The notes under the pieces were generated by a model. The model worked only from the letters and a program-made list of their open reading frames with translations. It did not search any database and had not been told where the DNA came from. The position numbers and the translations under genes are program-made. Below, piece after piece: positions 44,630 to 52,932 of a stretch of DNA of 64,000 bases. How positions within the stretch are numbered: the first letter of the stretch is position 1; every line of letters begins with the position of its first letter. Source of the stretch: Embleya scabrispora (GTDB lineage: Bacteria; Actinomycetota; Actinomycetes; Streptomycetales; Streptomycetaceae); the NCBI RefSeq assembly GCF_002024165.1, contig NZ_MWQN01000001.1:248001-312000 (forward strand), read 5' to 3'.

Positions 44630-45700
44630 ATGTCGATCACCGCACATCTGCGCAACTCCGCCCGACTGTCGGGGGATGCTCCGGTCGACCACCATGCCGT
44701 GGACAAGCGTGCGAACGGATCACGCCTCCTGGTTCGGCGCGGGCACCGGCTGGACGTCCACGACGTGGACGAGTTCTTCGCGGGCACGCTCGCCCCGATG
44801 GCGACGTTCCCTGTTCCGTGTCCCGAGTGGAACAACGGCGTCGATACGCTGAGCCCCGACGCGTCGTTCGTGGTGTTCTCCGGTCAGCGTGCCGTGACGG
44901 CCGTGGGCGCCGACGGCGAGCGGTTGTGGGAGTACCGGCACAGCTGTTGGGGACCGGTGTTCGGTCACACCCACACAGGCGACGAACAGCAGGTGTGCTA
45001 CGGCTTCGAAAGCGGCTCCTGCCACGTCTCCGACGACGGCCGACACGTCTGGGCCCACGTCGTGGTCGGCGGACACGACGTGGAGTGGGACGACTGGCAC
45101 GAGTGCTGGGTGGTCCTGGACGCCCGCGACGGTCGGGAACTCGCCCGCATGCGGCTGGACAGCGCGGCCGGCGGCTCACACCAACTCGCCCACCCGGACG
45201 GGATCCACGTCGGCTTGTGCATCGGCATGGGTCAGGACGGCGTCCTGCTGCACTGGGCCCGGCTGGACGGCGACACGCTGACCGGGTGGGACCTGAACGA
45301 CGACATGGACCGCATCCTGATGGACGTGCACGCGGGACACGCCGGCTTCCTCACCATCGAAAACGACGGCGCCGACCTGCGTCTGCACGCCCTGGACGGC
45401 ACGGTGCTCGCCAAGGCGGACCCGGAGCCGAACGACGACGAGTCCCCGTCCTGGTGGGACCACACCAGCGGCTTCGTGGACGCCGACACGGTCGTCGCCA
45501 CCACGATCGATGCCGACGAAGACGCGGATCGCCCGGTCCGGCACTGGCTGTTGGACGCGCGGACCCTCACCCTCCGCGGCCCGGTCACGTACCCCACCGG
45601 CCCCATCACCGCCTACCCACGCCCTCTCGGTGACGGGACCTGGCTGACCTACGACAGCGCCAACAGGACGTTCGACCGCTGGAGCGAAACACCGTCCTGA
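44630..45700 (+). CDS. unknown WD40/propeller-like protein
   Basis: A 356-residue soluble protein, rich in Asp, Trp and His, with repeated short strand patterns (LSPDASFVVFSGQRAVTAVG, VSDDGRHVWAHVVVGG, VVLDARDGRELARMRLDSA, LHALDGTVLAKADPEP, WLLDARTLTLRGPV). These suggest a beta-propeller of five to seven blades. No signal peptide is seen. It follows the VOC gene by 10 bp. I do not recognise the family. Confidence 0.7.
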   Translation: MSITAHLRNSARLSGDAPVDHHAVDKRANGSRLLVRRGHRLDVHDVDEFFAGTLAPMATFPVPCPEWNNGVDTLSPDASFVVFSGQRAVTAVGADGERLWEYRHSCWGPVFGHTHTGDEQQVCYGFESGSCHVSDDGRHVWAHVVVGGHDVEWDDWHECWVVLDARDGRELARMRLDSAAGGSHQLAHPDGIHVGLCIGMGQDGVLLHWARLDGDTLTGWDLNDDMDRILMDVHAGHAGFLTIENDGADLRLHALDGTVLAKADPEPNDDESPSWWDHTSGFVDADTVVATTIDADEDADRPVRHWLLDARTLTLRGPVTYPTGPITAYPRPLGDGTWLTYDSANRTFDRWSETPS

Positions 45701-45736
45701 CAGCGGAGGGCGGGACTTCGGCCCGGGAGGACGGCG

Positions 45737-46651
45737 TCAGGGCAGTCTCGGGTCGCGGTCCAGCGCGGCCCACCAGCGGGCGGCCGGGGTGTGGATCCGC
45801 CGCCACGTGGTGATGAACAGGTCGTTCGCGGTGATGCCGGGCCAGTCGACCGGGAGCAGCGCGGCCGGCAGGCGTGGGTCGCGTTCGAAGGTTTGGCGCC
45901 ACGCGTGCACCATGCGGGTGCGCAGGACGAAGGCCGCTTCGTCGGAGGCGGCGCGCGCGTCGGCGAAGCGGGTCACGAAGTCGTCCAGGATCGTGCGCAC
46001 CGCGGCCAGGTCCCACGCCTGTTCGACCAGCGCCCGTTCCCGGGCGGCGTCGCACACCGTCGACGTCATCCACGTCGCGTACGCGGTCAGGCCCTGCTCG
46101 GCGATCAGCGCGCGCAGTGCGTCCACCCCACCCGGGTCGGCCGCGATCCACACCCCCCGGCCCAGATCGCCGAAGCCCTCGAAGGCGAGTTGTTCCTCGA
46201 CCACCGCCCGCGCCTCGCGCAGCGCCGCCGGTGGGCGGAACAGGAGTTGTTGCCACTGCCCCGACCAGGGCGTCTCCCGGGTCGCCCGGGCCAGCCGCTC
46301 GGTCCAGCCGGTCAGCAGGCGGTACAGCGACGGCGCGAGGGTCAGCCGGGTGTAGCGCCCCTCGGAGCGGGCCGACAGCCACCCCTCCCGGGTCAGCCGG
46401 GTGATCGCCCGCCGGGTCGCCGCCTCCGGCACCCCGAGCGCGTCGAGCGCGGCCACCACCGCGGGCGACCACACCCCGTCGTGCCCCGGCCAGCGCACGT
46501 ACTCCCCCAGCACGGTCAGCACCAGCGTGCGCGCGCTCGGGCCGCCGTCGGCGGTGCGCCGGGTGCGCGGACCGGTCGAGGTGCCCGGGGCCGGCCCGGG
46601 CGACGTCCCGCTCGCGCCCCTTGTTTCCTCGCCATCCTCCATGTAGGACAT
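45737..46651 (-). CDS. PaaX family transcriptional regulator
   Basis: A 304-residue PaaX-type repressor: N-terminal winged helix (TLVLTVLGEYVRWPGHDGVW, VPEAATRRAITRLTREGWLSARSEGRYTR), central PaaX domain (TPWSGQWQQLLFRPP near 128) and C-terminal domain (AFVLRTRMVHAWRQTFERDPRLPAALLPVDWPG). Known members sense phenylacetyl-CoA or related CoA thioesters. The first 40 residues are disordered and the start could be the ATG at 46642. It is divergent from the luciferase-like gene across 65 bp and probably controls it and the downstream dehydrogenase. Confidence 0.88.
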   Translation of the reverse strand: MSYMEDGEETRGASGTSPGPAPGTSTGPRTRRTADGGPSARTLVLTVLGEYVRWPGHDGVWSPAVVAALDALGVPEAATRRAITRLTREGWLSARSEGRYTRLTLAPSLYRLLTGWTERLARATRETPWSGQWQQLLFRPPAALREARAVVEEQLAFEGFGDLGRGVWIAADPGGVDALRALIAEQGLTAYATWMTSTVCDAARERALVEQAWDLAAVRTILDDFVTRFADARAASDEAAFVLRTRMVHAWRQTFERDPRLPAALLPVDWPGITANDLFITTWRRIHTPAARWWAALDRDPRLP

Positions 46652-46681
46652 AACTCATCCAAGCACGTTCTTGTGTCCTAC
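46643..46681. promoter_or_regulatory. candidate PaaX operator (inverted repeat)
   Basis: GTAGGACA (46643-46650) and TGTCCTAC (46674-46681) are perfect 8-bp inverted arms with centres 31 bp apart, about three helical turns. The left arm overlaps the possible PaaX start codons and the right arm lies 35 bp before the luciferase-like GTG. This suits a shared autoregulatory site. Confidence 0.5.
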
Positions 46682-46716
46682 GAAAGTGCGCCACACGTCC
46701 GACGAAAGGCCCGCCC

Positions 46717-47883
46717 GTGTCAGAGGCCGCCCCACCGACCCGCTTCGGCGCGTTCATCGCGCCCTACCACGGCATCGACGGCAACCCCGCGCTGCAACTG
46801 CGCCGCGACCTCGACCTCGTCGGGCACCTGGACGCCCTCGGCTTCGAGGAGGCGTGGATCGGCGAACACCACTCGGCCGGCTACGAAACCATCGCCTCCC
46901 CCGAGGTGTTCATCGCCGCCGCCGCCGAGCGCACCACCCGGATCCGGCTCGGCACCGGCGTCAACTCGCTGCCGTACCACCACCCGCTGGTCCTCGCCGA
47001 CCGCATCGTGCAGCTCGACCAACAGTCGCGCGGGCGGGTGATGTTCGGCTCCGGGCCCGGCCAACTGGCCTCGGACGCCTTCATGATGGGCATCGACCCG
47101 ATGCGTCAGCGGAGCATGATGGCCGAGGCGCTGGCCGCGATCGTCCCGCTGCTGCGCGGCGAGACGGTGACCATGAAGACCGACTGGTTCACCCTCGACC
47201 AGGCCCGGCTGCACCTGGGCCCGTACACCCGCGCGGGCATCGAGACCGTGTGCGCCTCCACCGTCTCCCCGTCGGGATCGGTCCAGGCCGGCACCCACGG
47301 CATGGGCCTGCTCTCGCTCGCCGCCGCCGACCCGTCGGGCTTCGCCGCGCTGGCGACGAACTGGGACGTGTATGCCAAGACGTGCGCCGAGCACGGCCAT
47401 GTCGCCGACCGCGAACGCTGGCGCCTGGTCGTGCCGATGCACCTGGCCGAGACCGTCGAGGCGGCGCGCGAGCAGGCCGAGTACGGGGTGCACCACCTCG
47501 TCGACTACATCCAGGGCCTGTCCGGGATGACCATGCCGTGGGGGGCGACGCCCGAGGCGGCGATCGCGCAGTGGACCGGGGAGGGCTTCCCCACCTTCGG
47601 CGTCGCGATGATCGGCACTCCCGCGCAGGCGATCGAGCGCATCACCGCGATGGCGGAGCGCTCCGGCGGCTTCGGCACGTTGCTGCTGCTCGACCTGCCG
47701 ATCGCCCGGCCCGCCGACAAGTGGCGCAGCTACGAGCTGTTCGCTGAGTACGTGGTGCCGCACTTCACCGGCGCCAACCGCCCCCGGCAGGCCTCGATGG
47801 CCTGGGCGAACGAGAACAGCGAACGTTTCATCGGCGCCCTGCGCCAGGCGGTGGTGGCGGCGATGACCCCGCCGGCGTCCTGA
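46717..47883 (+). CDS. LLM class flavin-dependent oxidoreductase
   Basis: A 388-residue luciferase-like monooxygenase with the core motifs FEEAWIGEHHSAGYETIASP, RIRLGTGVNSLPYHHPLVLA and GRVMFGSGPGQLASDAFMMG. It resembles the alkanal/limonene monooxygenase-like group of two-component FMNH2 enzymes. No flavin reductase gene is adjacent. A start GTG follows AAAGGC. It faces the PaaX gene and is 73 bp ahead of the zinc dehydrogenase, so it may form a short catabolic operon with it. Confidence 0.85.
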   Translation: MSEAAPPTRFGAFIAPYHGIDGNPALQLRRDLDLVGHLDALGFEEAWIGEHHSAGYETIASPEVFIAAAAERTTRIRLGTGVNSLPYHHPLVLADRIVQLDQQSRGRVMFGSGPGQLASDAFMMGIDPMRQRSMMAEALAAIVPLLRGETVTMKTDWFTLDQARLHLGPYTRAGIETVCASTVSPSGSVQAGTHGMGLLSLAAADPSGFAALATNWDVYAKTCAEHGHVADRERWRLVVPMHLAETVEAAREQAEYGVHHLVDYIQGLSGMTMPWGATPEAAIAQWTGEGFPTFGVAMIGTPAQAIERITAMAERSGGFGTLLLLDLPIARPADKWRSYELFAEYVVPHFTGANRPRQASMAWANENSERFIGALRQAVVAAMTPPAS

Positions 47884-47956
47884 CCGGTCGTCACACCCGC
47901 ACCCCGGCTCCACCCGAAACCGATCCACCCGAAGCCCAGGCAGGGAGACGCCCATC

Positions 47957-49021
47957 ATGCGAGCAGCGGTACTGCGCGGCGGCACGTTCACCGTCGAGGA
48001 CATCGCGGCCCCCGAACCCGGCGAGGGTCAGGTCCTCGTGGAGACGGTGGCCTGCGGGATCTGCGGCTCGGATCTGTCCGCGTACAGGCACACCGCGGAA
48101 TTCCTCCGGGCCTCGATCGACTCGGACACCCCCTCGTTCGTCTTCGACCCGGACGCCGACCTGGTCATGGGCCACGAACTCGCCGCGCGGGTGGTGCGCC
48201 CGGGCCCGGGGGTGACCGGGTTCGAGCCGGGCGAGGTGGTGGTCGGACTGCCGTGGGCGCTCGACGGCGGCGGTGTACTGCGCACCATCGGCTTCTCCAA
48301 CACCTTCCCCGGCGGCTTCGGCGAGCGCATGGTGATGCAGGCCGCGGCGCTGGTCAAGGTGCCCGCACACGTGCCGCCGCACGTCGCGGCGCTGACCGAG
48401 CCGCTGGCCGTCGGCATCGGCAACGTGGCCCGTTCCGGTGCCGAACGCGGCGGCGCGGCGATCGTCATCGGCGCCGGCCCGATCGGCCTGGGCGCGATCG
48501 CCGGTCTGCTCGAACGCGGCGTCGCGCCCGTCGTGGTCTCCGAGCCCTCGCCGCGCCGGCGCGCACTCGCCCGTGCGTTCGGCGCGCACGTGGTGGTCGA
48601 CCCGGCCGAGCGCGATCCGTTCGACGCGTGGCGCGAGAGCGTCGAGCCGGGGCAGCCGCTGACCATCTTCGAGTGCTCCGGCAAGGCCGGCATGTTCGAC
48701 CGGATCACCTACGCCGCACCCCGCGGCGCCACGGTGCTGCTGATCGGGGTGTGCATGACCGAGGACACCTTCCGACCGGTGGTGGGGATCTACAAGGACC
48801 TCACGGTGAAGATGTGCCTGACCTATCCGCCGGAGGAGTATCCGAAGACCCTCGCCCGGATCGCCGCCGGCAGTGTCGACGCCGCATCGCTGATCACCGG
48901 TCAGGTCGGCTTCGAGGGGGTGGTGGCGGCGATCGACACCCTCGGCCGCCCCGACGAACACGTCAAGGTCCTGGTCCGCCCGCACCTGACCGGCACGGAC
49001 GTTCATCCACCCACCGCGTAA
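47957..49021 (+). CDS. zinc-dependent alcohol dehydrogenase family
   Basis: A 354-residue medium-chain dehydrogenase/reductase. Catalytic zinc ligands are seen at GICGSD (Cys36) and GHE (about 72), the Rossmann motif is GAGPIGLGAIAGL (about 172), and the substrate domain starts AAVLRGGTFTVEDIAAPEPG. The four-cysteine structural zinc loop is missing; instead there is an extended acidic insertion (DSDTPSFVFDPDADLV). The GGGAG site is 8 nt upstream. The likely role is oxidation of an alcohol formed or released by the upstream monooxygenase. Confidence 0.85.
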   Translation: MRAAVLRGGTFTVEDIAAPEPGEGQVLVETVACGICGSDLSAYRHTAEFLRASIDSDTPSFVFDPDADLVMGHELAARVVRPGPGVTGFEPGEVVVGLPWALDGGGVLRTIGFSNTFPGGFGERMVMQAAALVKVPAHVPPHVAALTEPLAVGIGNVARSGAERGGAAIVIGAGPIGLGAIAGLLERGVAPVVVSEPSPRRRALARAFGAHVVVDPAERDPFDAWRESVEPGQPLTIFECSGKAGMFDRITYAAPRGATVLLIGVCMTEDTFRPVVGIYKDLTVKMCLTYPPEEYPKTLARIAAGSVDAASLITGQVGFEGVVAAIDTLGRPDEHVKVLVRPHLTGTDVHPPTA

Positions 49022-49250
49022 CGCACGCCGACCACCGGGTGCCCGGCTCGCCCCCCTTGGCCCCGGAGCGGTGGGCGCGCGAAACACGAGTCACGCGTAC
49101 GGGTGGACCCGGTTCGACCGCCCCTGGCGCGCAATGTGCGCGGGCGGCGCGCTCGCCAGGGCGTTTTGCCGACGCGCGCCCCCGAACGCCCCGCCGAGGG
49201 GGTGTGGAAGTGTCGCAAACTGGACGCGGCGGGCGTCGGAATCGGTACGC

Positions 49251-49270
49251 TCCGAGGGAATTCCCTCGGA
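49251..49270. promoter_or_regulatory. perfect 20-bp palindrome
   Basis: TCCGAGGGAATTCCCTCGGA is a complete 20-bp palindrome with no loop, 30 bp before a small open frame and about 100 bp before the anti-sigma-type ATPase gene. It is a good candidate operator for a dimeric regulator; a terminator is less likely because there is no loop. The rest of 49022-49299 holds no clear gene. Confidence 0.5.
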
Positions 49271-49299
49271 AGATCCGTACACCCGCCATCGGGGACATC

Positions 49300-49377
49300 A
49301 TGAGCCACACCAGGCGCCGCAGCGGCGCCGTGTCCGTCCGTCACGTGACCGCCACCGGCTCGGGAGGCGCGGCATGA
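49300..49377 (+). CDS. possible 25-residue coupled leader peptide
   Basis: An ATG at 49300 behind GGGGAC opens a 25-codon frame (basic start MSHTRRRSGAVSVRH) whose stop overlaps the ATG of the ATPase gene by 4 nt (ATGA). The exact overlap resembles the coupling used by real gene pairs in this window. It may be a translated leader. Confidence 0.33.
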   Translation: MSHTRRRSGAVSVRHVTATGSGGAA

Positions 49378-49802
49378 CCGTGCTCAACGATGCCCATCCG
49401 GTGTGTCGATTCGACCTGCCGCCGCACGAGGCGGAGGTGTCCGCGGCCCGTCGCAAGGTGGTCGCGATCGCCGTCGAGTGGGGCATGCCCGCCCACGGCG
49501 ATCTTGTGGACACCCTGCGACTGGTGGTCTCCGAATTGGTGACCAACGCGGTCCGACACGCGGGCGTACTGACCCCCGCCATCGTGGTGACCGTGCGCGG
49601 CACGGCCCAGGGGGCGCTCGAGGTCGGCGTGCACGACCGACATCCGTTCTGCCCCAAGGCCCTGGTGGAGACGGTCGACGACGACAGCGGGCGCGGCCTG
49701 CTGATCGTCAAGACCCTGGTCGCGGAGGCCGGCGGTTACGCGGGTATCCAGCCGGACGCGACCGGCGGCAAGACCGTGTGGGTGTGCCTGCCGCTGCGCT
49801 GA
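49374..49802 (+). CDS. anti-sigma-type histidine-kinase-like ATPase
   Basis: A 142-residue single GHKL/HATPase_c domain of the SpoIIAB/RsbW type found in many copies in streptomycetes. The N-box is LRLVVSELVTNAVRHAG (about residue 48) and the G-boxes are VETVDDDSGRGLLIVKTLV (about 100) and GGKTVWVCLPL. It has no kinase dimerisation domain. Such proteins bind sigma factors or anti-anti-sigma factors; the SigJ-like gene just downstream is a possible but untested partner. A GGGAGG site lies 6 nt before the ATG. Confidence 0.85.
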   Translation: MTVLNDAHPVCRFDLPPHEAEVSAARRKVVAIAVEWGMPAHGDLVDTLRLVVSELVTNAVRHAGVLTPAIVVTVRGTAQGALEVGVHDRHPFCPKALVETVDDDSGRGLLIVKTLVAEAGGYAGIQPDATGGKTVWVCLPLR

Positions 49803-49912
49803 GCACCCGGGCCGGCCGGGGCCGCGCCGGTCGGCTCGATCGTCCGTTCCGTCACATCGCCTCGCTCCCATCGGTCATGTCCGTGACACGACACCACGGA
49901 GATGTGAGACCG

Positions 49913-50788
49913 ATGGACGAGAACGACTTCCTTGCCGGCCGCTTCGAGGAACACCGCTCCCACCTGCGTGCGGTGGCGTACCGCATGCTCGGTTCGTTCA
50001 GCGAGGCCGACGACGCGGTCCAGGACACGTGGATCCGGCTCAGCCGTACGGACGTGCGCGACATCGACAACCTGGGCGGCTGGCTGACCACGGTGGTCGC
50101 CCGGGTGTCGCTGAACATGCTGCGTTCGCGCCGGACCCGTCGCGAGGATCCGTTGGAGGCGTTCGTCGCGGACCCCGCGGTCTGCACGGCCGAGGGAAAC
50201 GATCCCGAGCACGAGGCGGTGCTGGCCGACTCGGTCGGCATGGCGCTGCTCGTCGTCCTGGAGACCCTCGCCCCGGCCGAACGGCTCGCCTTCGTGCTGC
50301 ACGACATGTTCGCCCTGCCGTTCGACGAGATCGCGCCCATCGTGGACCGCACGCCCACCGCGACCCGGCAGTTGGCCAGTCGGGCACGGCGCCGGGTCCA
50401 GGGCTCGCCCGGCGACCTCGAGGTGGACCCCATCCGACAGCGGGAGGTCGTCGGCGCCTTCCTGGCCGCGTCGCGCGGCGGCGACTTCCAGGCGCTGCTG
50501 GCCCTGCTCGACCCGGACGTGGTGCTGCGCGCGGACTCGGCGGCGGTCGCGGTCGGCGCCATGGCCGAGGTACGCGGCGCGGCGGCGGTGGCGGAGACCT
50601 TCTCCGGCCGGGCCCGGGGCGCCCGGCCCGCCCTGCTCGACGGCATCGCCGGCCTGGCCTGGGCGCCGGGCGGCGAACCCAGGGTCGTGTTCGGATTCGT
50701 GATCGCGAGCGGCCGCATCGTCGGCATCGACCTGCTGTCCGACCCGGACTACCTGCGCGACACGGACGTACAACTGCTGGACGGGTAA
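49913..50788 (+). CDS. SigJ-like ECF sigma factor with SnoaL tail
   Basis: A 291-residue ECF sigma factor of the SigJ/ECF41 kind. Region 2 is LRAVAYRMLGSFSEADDAVQ and region 4 is LAPAERLAFVLHDMFALPFDEIAP with the recognition helix TATRQLASRARRRV. A C-terminal SnoaL-like domain (about residues 180-291, VVGAFLAASRGGDFQALLAL) can control activity in this family. The carboxymuconolactone-decarboxylase gene often found beside ECF41 is absent. The ATG at 49913 is preferred; a GTG at 49904 overlaps the ribosome site. Confidence 0.9.
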   Translation: MDENDFLAGRFEEHRSHLRAVAYRMLGSFSEADDAVQDTWIRLSRTDVRDIDNLGGWLTTVVARVSLNMLRSRRTRREDPLEAFVADPAVCTAEGNDPEHEAVLADSVGMALLVVLETLAPAERLAFVLHDMFALPFDEIAPIVDRTPTATRQLASRARRRVQGSPGDLEVDPIRQREVVGAFLAASRGGDFQALLALLDPDVVLRADSAAVAVGAMAEVRGAAAVAETFSGRARGARPALLDGIAGLAWAPGGEPRVVFGFVIASGRIVGIDLLSDPDYLRDTDVQLLDG

Positions 50789-51065
50789 CGCCGGCGGCCC
50801 GAGCACGTGCCGGGAGTCGGTACCGAACGGAGGTCACCGCCCCCGCTCCGACCGCCCTCCGCTCACCACTTCAGATCGAACCGCTGCTCCACGACGTCGA
50901 TCCCCCACGTGCGGGCGGGGCGCTCCCGAACGTGTGGAAGCCGCCTGGAAAACCTTCCTCACCGAAACCTTCCCGGCCCCCTGACCATCCCCACCTCGCC
51001 CGAGACCAAGATCCCACCCGTCCTGTCGCCACCCGGCACGGTCGCAACGGGCAGCGTCCGCGGGG

Positions 51066-51308
51066 TCAGATCCCGACGACCTTGAGCATGGTGACCACCA
51101 GGACGTCGCGGCTGATCTCGTACTCGGTGATCACCCCCGCGAGGCACGCCGAACGCCGGTCCTTGTTTCCTCGGATGGCGGCGCCGTGGGCATAGGGGTC
51201 GCGGGCCACGCCGACCACCGCATGGTCGAAGTGGCGGCGGGTCGCGGCGGACAGGGCGGCGTATTCGCTGCGGGCCCGGTCGGAGTACTGCACGTAGTAG
51301 CCGCTCAT
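51066..51308 (-). CDS. RelE-like toxin
   Basis: An 80-residue RelE/ParE-fold protein (YYVQYSDRARSEYAALSA, HFDHAVVGVARDPYAHG, GVITEYEISRDVLVVTMLKV). The start overlaps the stop of the antitoxin gene by 4 nt. It is closely related to the broken copies at 59.9 and 60.5 kb, and less so to the toxin at 29.5 kb. Confidence 0.78.
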   Translation of the reverse strand: MSGYYVQYSDRARSEYAALSAATRRHFDHAVVGVARDPYAHGAAIRGNKDRRSACLAGVITEYEISRDVLVVTMLKVVGI

Positions 51309-51598
51309 GGCTCCACCGGGTTCCCGTCGGTGTCGACGACGCCGGTGAGGTCGCCGGAGCGAATGCGCTCGGCGTCGGCGTCGATGCGGGCGTGCTCCTC
51401 CTGGGGGATGGCCCAGTGGACGGCAATGGCGGCCAGGTCCTTGAGGGGGGCGTTGCCGATTTCCTTGTCGAAGGCGTCGCGTCGGTCTTCGGGGAGGGCG
51501 GCGCGGATGTCGACGAGGGTGCCGGGGAGTTCGGTGGGGACGCCGTCGATGGTGGTGGTGATAGTCGGCCGGTCGGGGTCGCGGAAGTTGTCGTCCAT
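51305..51598 (-). CDS. DUF6247-type antitoxin
   Basis: A 97-residue partner of the downstream RelE-like toxin, with the motif order GVPTELPGTLVDIRAALPEDRRDAFDKEI and a helical HWAIPQEEHARIDADAERIRSGD segment. It resembles the antitoxin at 60242 both in sequence and length. The operon order antitoxin-toxin is conserved in all copies here. Confidence 0.76.
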   Translation of the reverse strand: MDDNFRDPDRPTITTTIDGVPTELPGTLVDIRAALPEDRRDAFDKEIGNAPLKDLAAIAVHWAIPQEEHARIDADAERIRSGDLTGVVDTDGNPVEP

Positions 51599-51667
51599 GC
51601 CGTCAGGGTGGCATCGAGCCCGGCGTAACCGGTAGCCGGCGCACTCGAGTGAGACCCGCGCCGGGGG

Positions 51668-51871
51668 GTGCGCTTCGCGGCTCCGACCGCCACCGTCCTG
51701 GGCTGGTCACGCATGCTCGGACTCGACGTCACCACGGCGGCCCCCGAGCCGACCATGGCGCCCGACGTCCCGGCCGTGGTCGAACTCGTCCCGCGGCACG
51801 AGAAGTCCCTGGCCGCAGCCCGCGAACAGGTCGGCCGGCCGGCCGCGGCCTTCGCCGGCCGTGCCGCCTGA
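51668..51871 (+). pseudogene. possible remnant of cysteinyl-tRNA-synthetase-like C-terminus
   Basis: A 67-codon frame reads VLGWSRMLGLDVTTAAPEPT, then VPAVVELVPRHEKSLAAARE. This order (short helix, LGLD, Pro-rich linker, V-x-ELV-x-R-x-E) is like the linker and anticodon-binding start of CysS-family proteins. Nothing of the catalytic domain precedes it and no ribosome site is seen. The resemblance could be fortuitous. Confidence 0.27.
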
Positions 51872-51874
51872 GCC

Positions 51875-52402
51875 ATGCCGCGTGGAGGGTGTCGGTGGAG
51901 CGTGGGAAGGTGGTTGGTTCAAGATCGTTTGTTCGGCGTCCGGGAGCGCGGCGTGGGTGGAATCGGCGACGGTGTGTACGTGGTGCGCAATGTGCACAGT
52001 GGGCTCGTGCTCGAGGTCGAGGGGGGTCGAACGGGAGGCGGGGCCCGGGTGGTGCAGGGGGCCGACGACGGTACGACCGCGCAGCATTGGCGGGTCTCGG
52101 CGGTCCACGCCGGTGGGGCCGTGTATCACCTGGAGCACGTGGTCGCCGGGAAGCGACTGGACGTGATCGGGGCCTCCGTGGAGAACGGGGCCCACGTACA
52201 GCTCTGGCGGGCCAACAACTTCGGTGCGCAGGAATGGATTCTGGAGGAGCACGCGGAGGAGGCCGGGCGGGTCACGCTGATCAACTACGTCAGCGGGCTG
52301 CTGCTCGAGGTCGCCGACGGCAGTACGGAGGTCGGCGGGACCGTACGGCAGTGGGAGGACACCGACCACCCGTCGCAGTGGTGGACGCTCGAACCACGCT
52401 GA
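51875..52402 (+). CDS. ricin-type beta-trefoil lectin protein
   Basis: A protein of up to 175 residues that is almost only one ricin-B-type trefoil. The three QxW signatures are AQHWRV, AQEWIL and PSQWWTL, spaced about 47 residues apart, each preceded by a strand such as YVVRNVHSGLVLEVEG. No signal peptide or fused enzyme is present, which is unusual for bacterial RICIN domains. The true start may be a GTG near 51953, giving about 149 residues. It probably binds galactose-like sugars. Confidence 0.75.
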   Translation: MPRGGCRWSVGRWLVQDRLFGVRERGVGGIGDGVYVVRNVHSGLVLEVEGGRTGGGARVVQGADDGTTAQHWRVSAVHAGGAVYHLEHVVAGKRLDVIGASVENGAHVQLWRANNFGAQEWILEEHAEEAGRVTLINYVSGLLLEVADGSTEVGGTVRQWEDTDHPSQWWTLEPR

Positions 52403-52419
52403 GCCGCGCCCGACACGCC

Positions 52420-52932
52420 CTACGCCGCGGCCACCACCTGGGCGCGTGCCAGCGCGGGCGCGGCCGGGCGGGGCCGGGCGTCGGGGCGGGCGAAGACGAA
52501 CAGCCGCAGCAGCACGAAGCGGCCGATCCCGGCCAGGCCGGACGCGCCCAGGTAGACGCCCTGTTCGACCAGGACGCCCGCGCCCGGGGCCGCCGCGTGC
52601 AGGCCCAGCATCGCGGCAGTGGTGACCAGGTACGCGGCCAGCGCGCTGAGCGCGGACTGCCCGTGCGCGCGCAGCCCGGCCCGGCCGCCGCCGAAGGTGA
52701 ACCGGCTGTGCAGCTCGGTGGCGGCCACCGTGGAGACCACGGTCACGAACGCGTTGGCGACCGCGATCGGCATCGTGCCGGAGAGGACGACCAGCGCACC
52801 GGAGGAGGCGATTCCGGTGCCGCCGCCGAAGAGCACGAAGCGCGCGAACGCGGCGATCGGACCGGGCTTCCCGGTCTCGCCGCCCGCCGCCTCGCCGCTG
52901 GTGTCCGCGCTGCTCTTCCCCGTGGTCTTCAT
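52420..52932 (-). CDS. GtrA family membrane protein
   Basis: A 170-residue GtrA-like protein with four predicted transmembrane helices (ARFVLFGGGTGIASSGALVV, IAVANAFVTVVSTVAATELHSRFTFGGG, SALAAYLVTTAAMLGL, ASGLAGIGRFVLLRLFVF). GtrA proteins are thought to move polyprenyl-phosphate-linked sugars across the membrane. The start is placed at the ATG at 52932, as longer readings add a non-family tail. It is 17 bp from the convergent lectin gene. Confidence 0.8.
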   Translation of the reverse strand: MKTTGKSSADTSGEAAGGETGKPGPIAAFARFVLFGGGTGIASSGALVVLSGTMPIAVANAFVTVVSTVAATELHSRFTFGGGRAGLRAHGQSALSALAAYLVTTAAMLGLHAAAPGAGVLVEQGVYLGASGLAGIGRFVLLRLFVFARPDARPRPAAPALARAQVVAAA

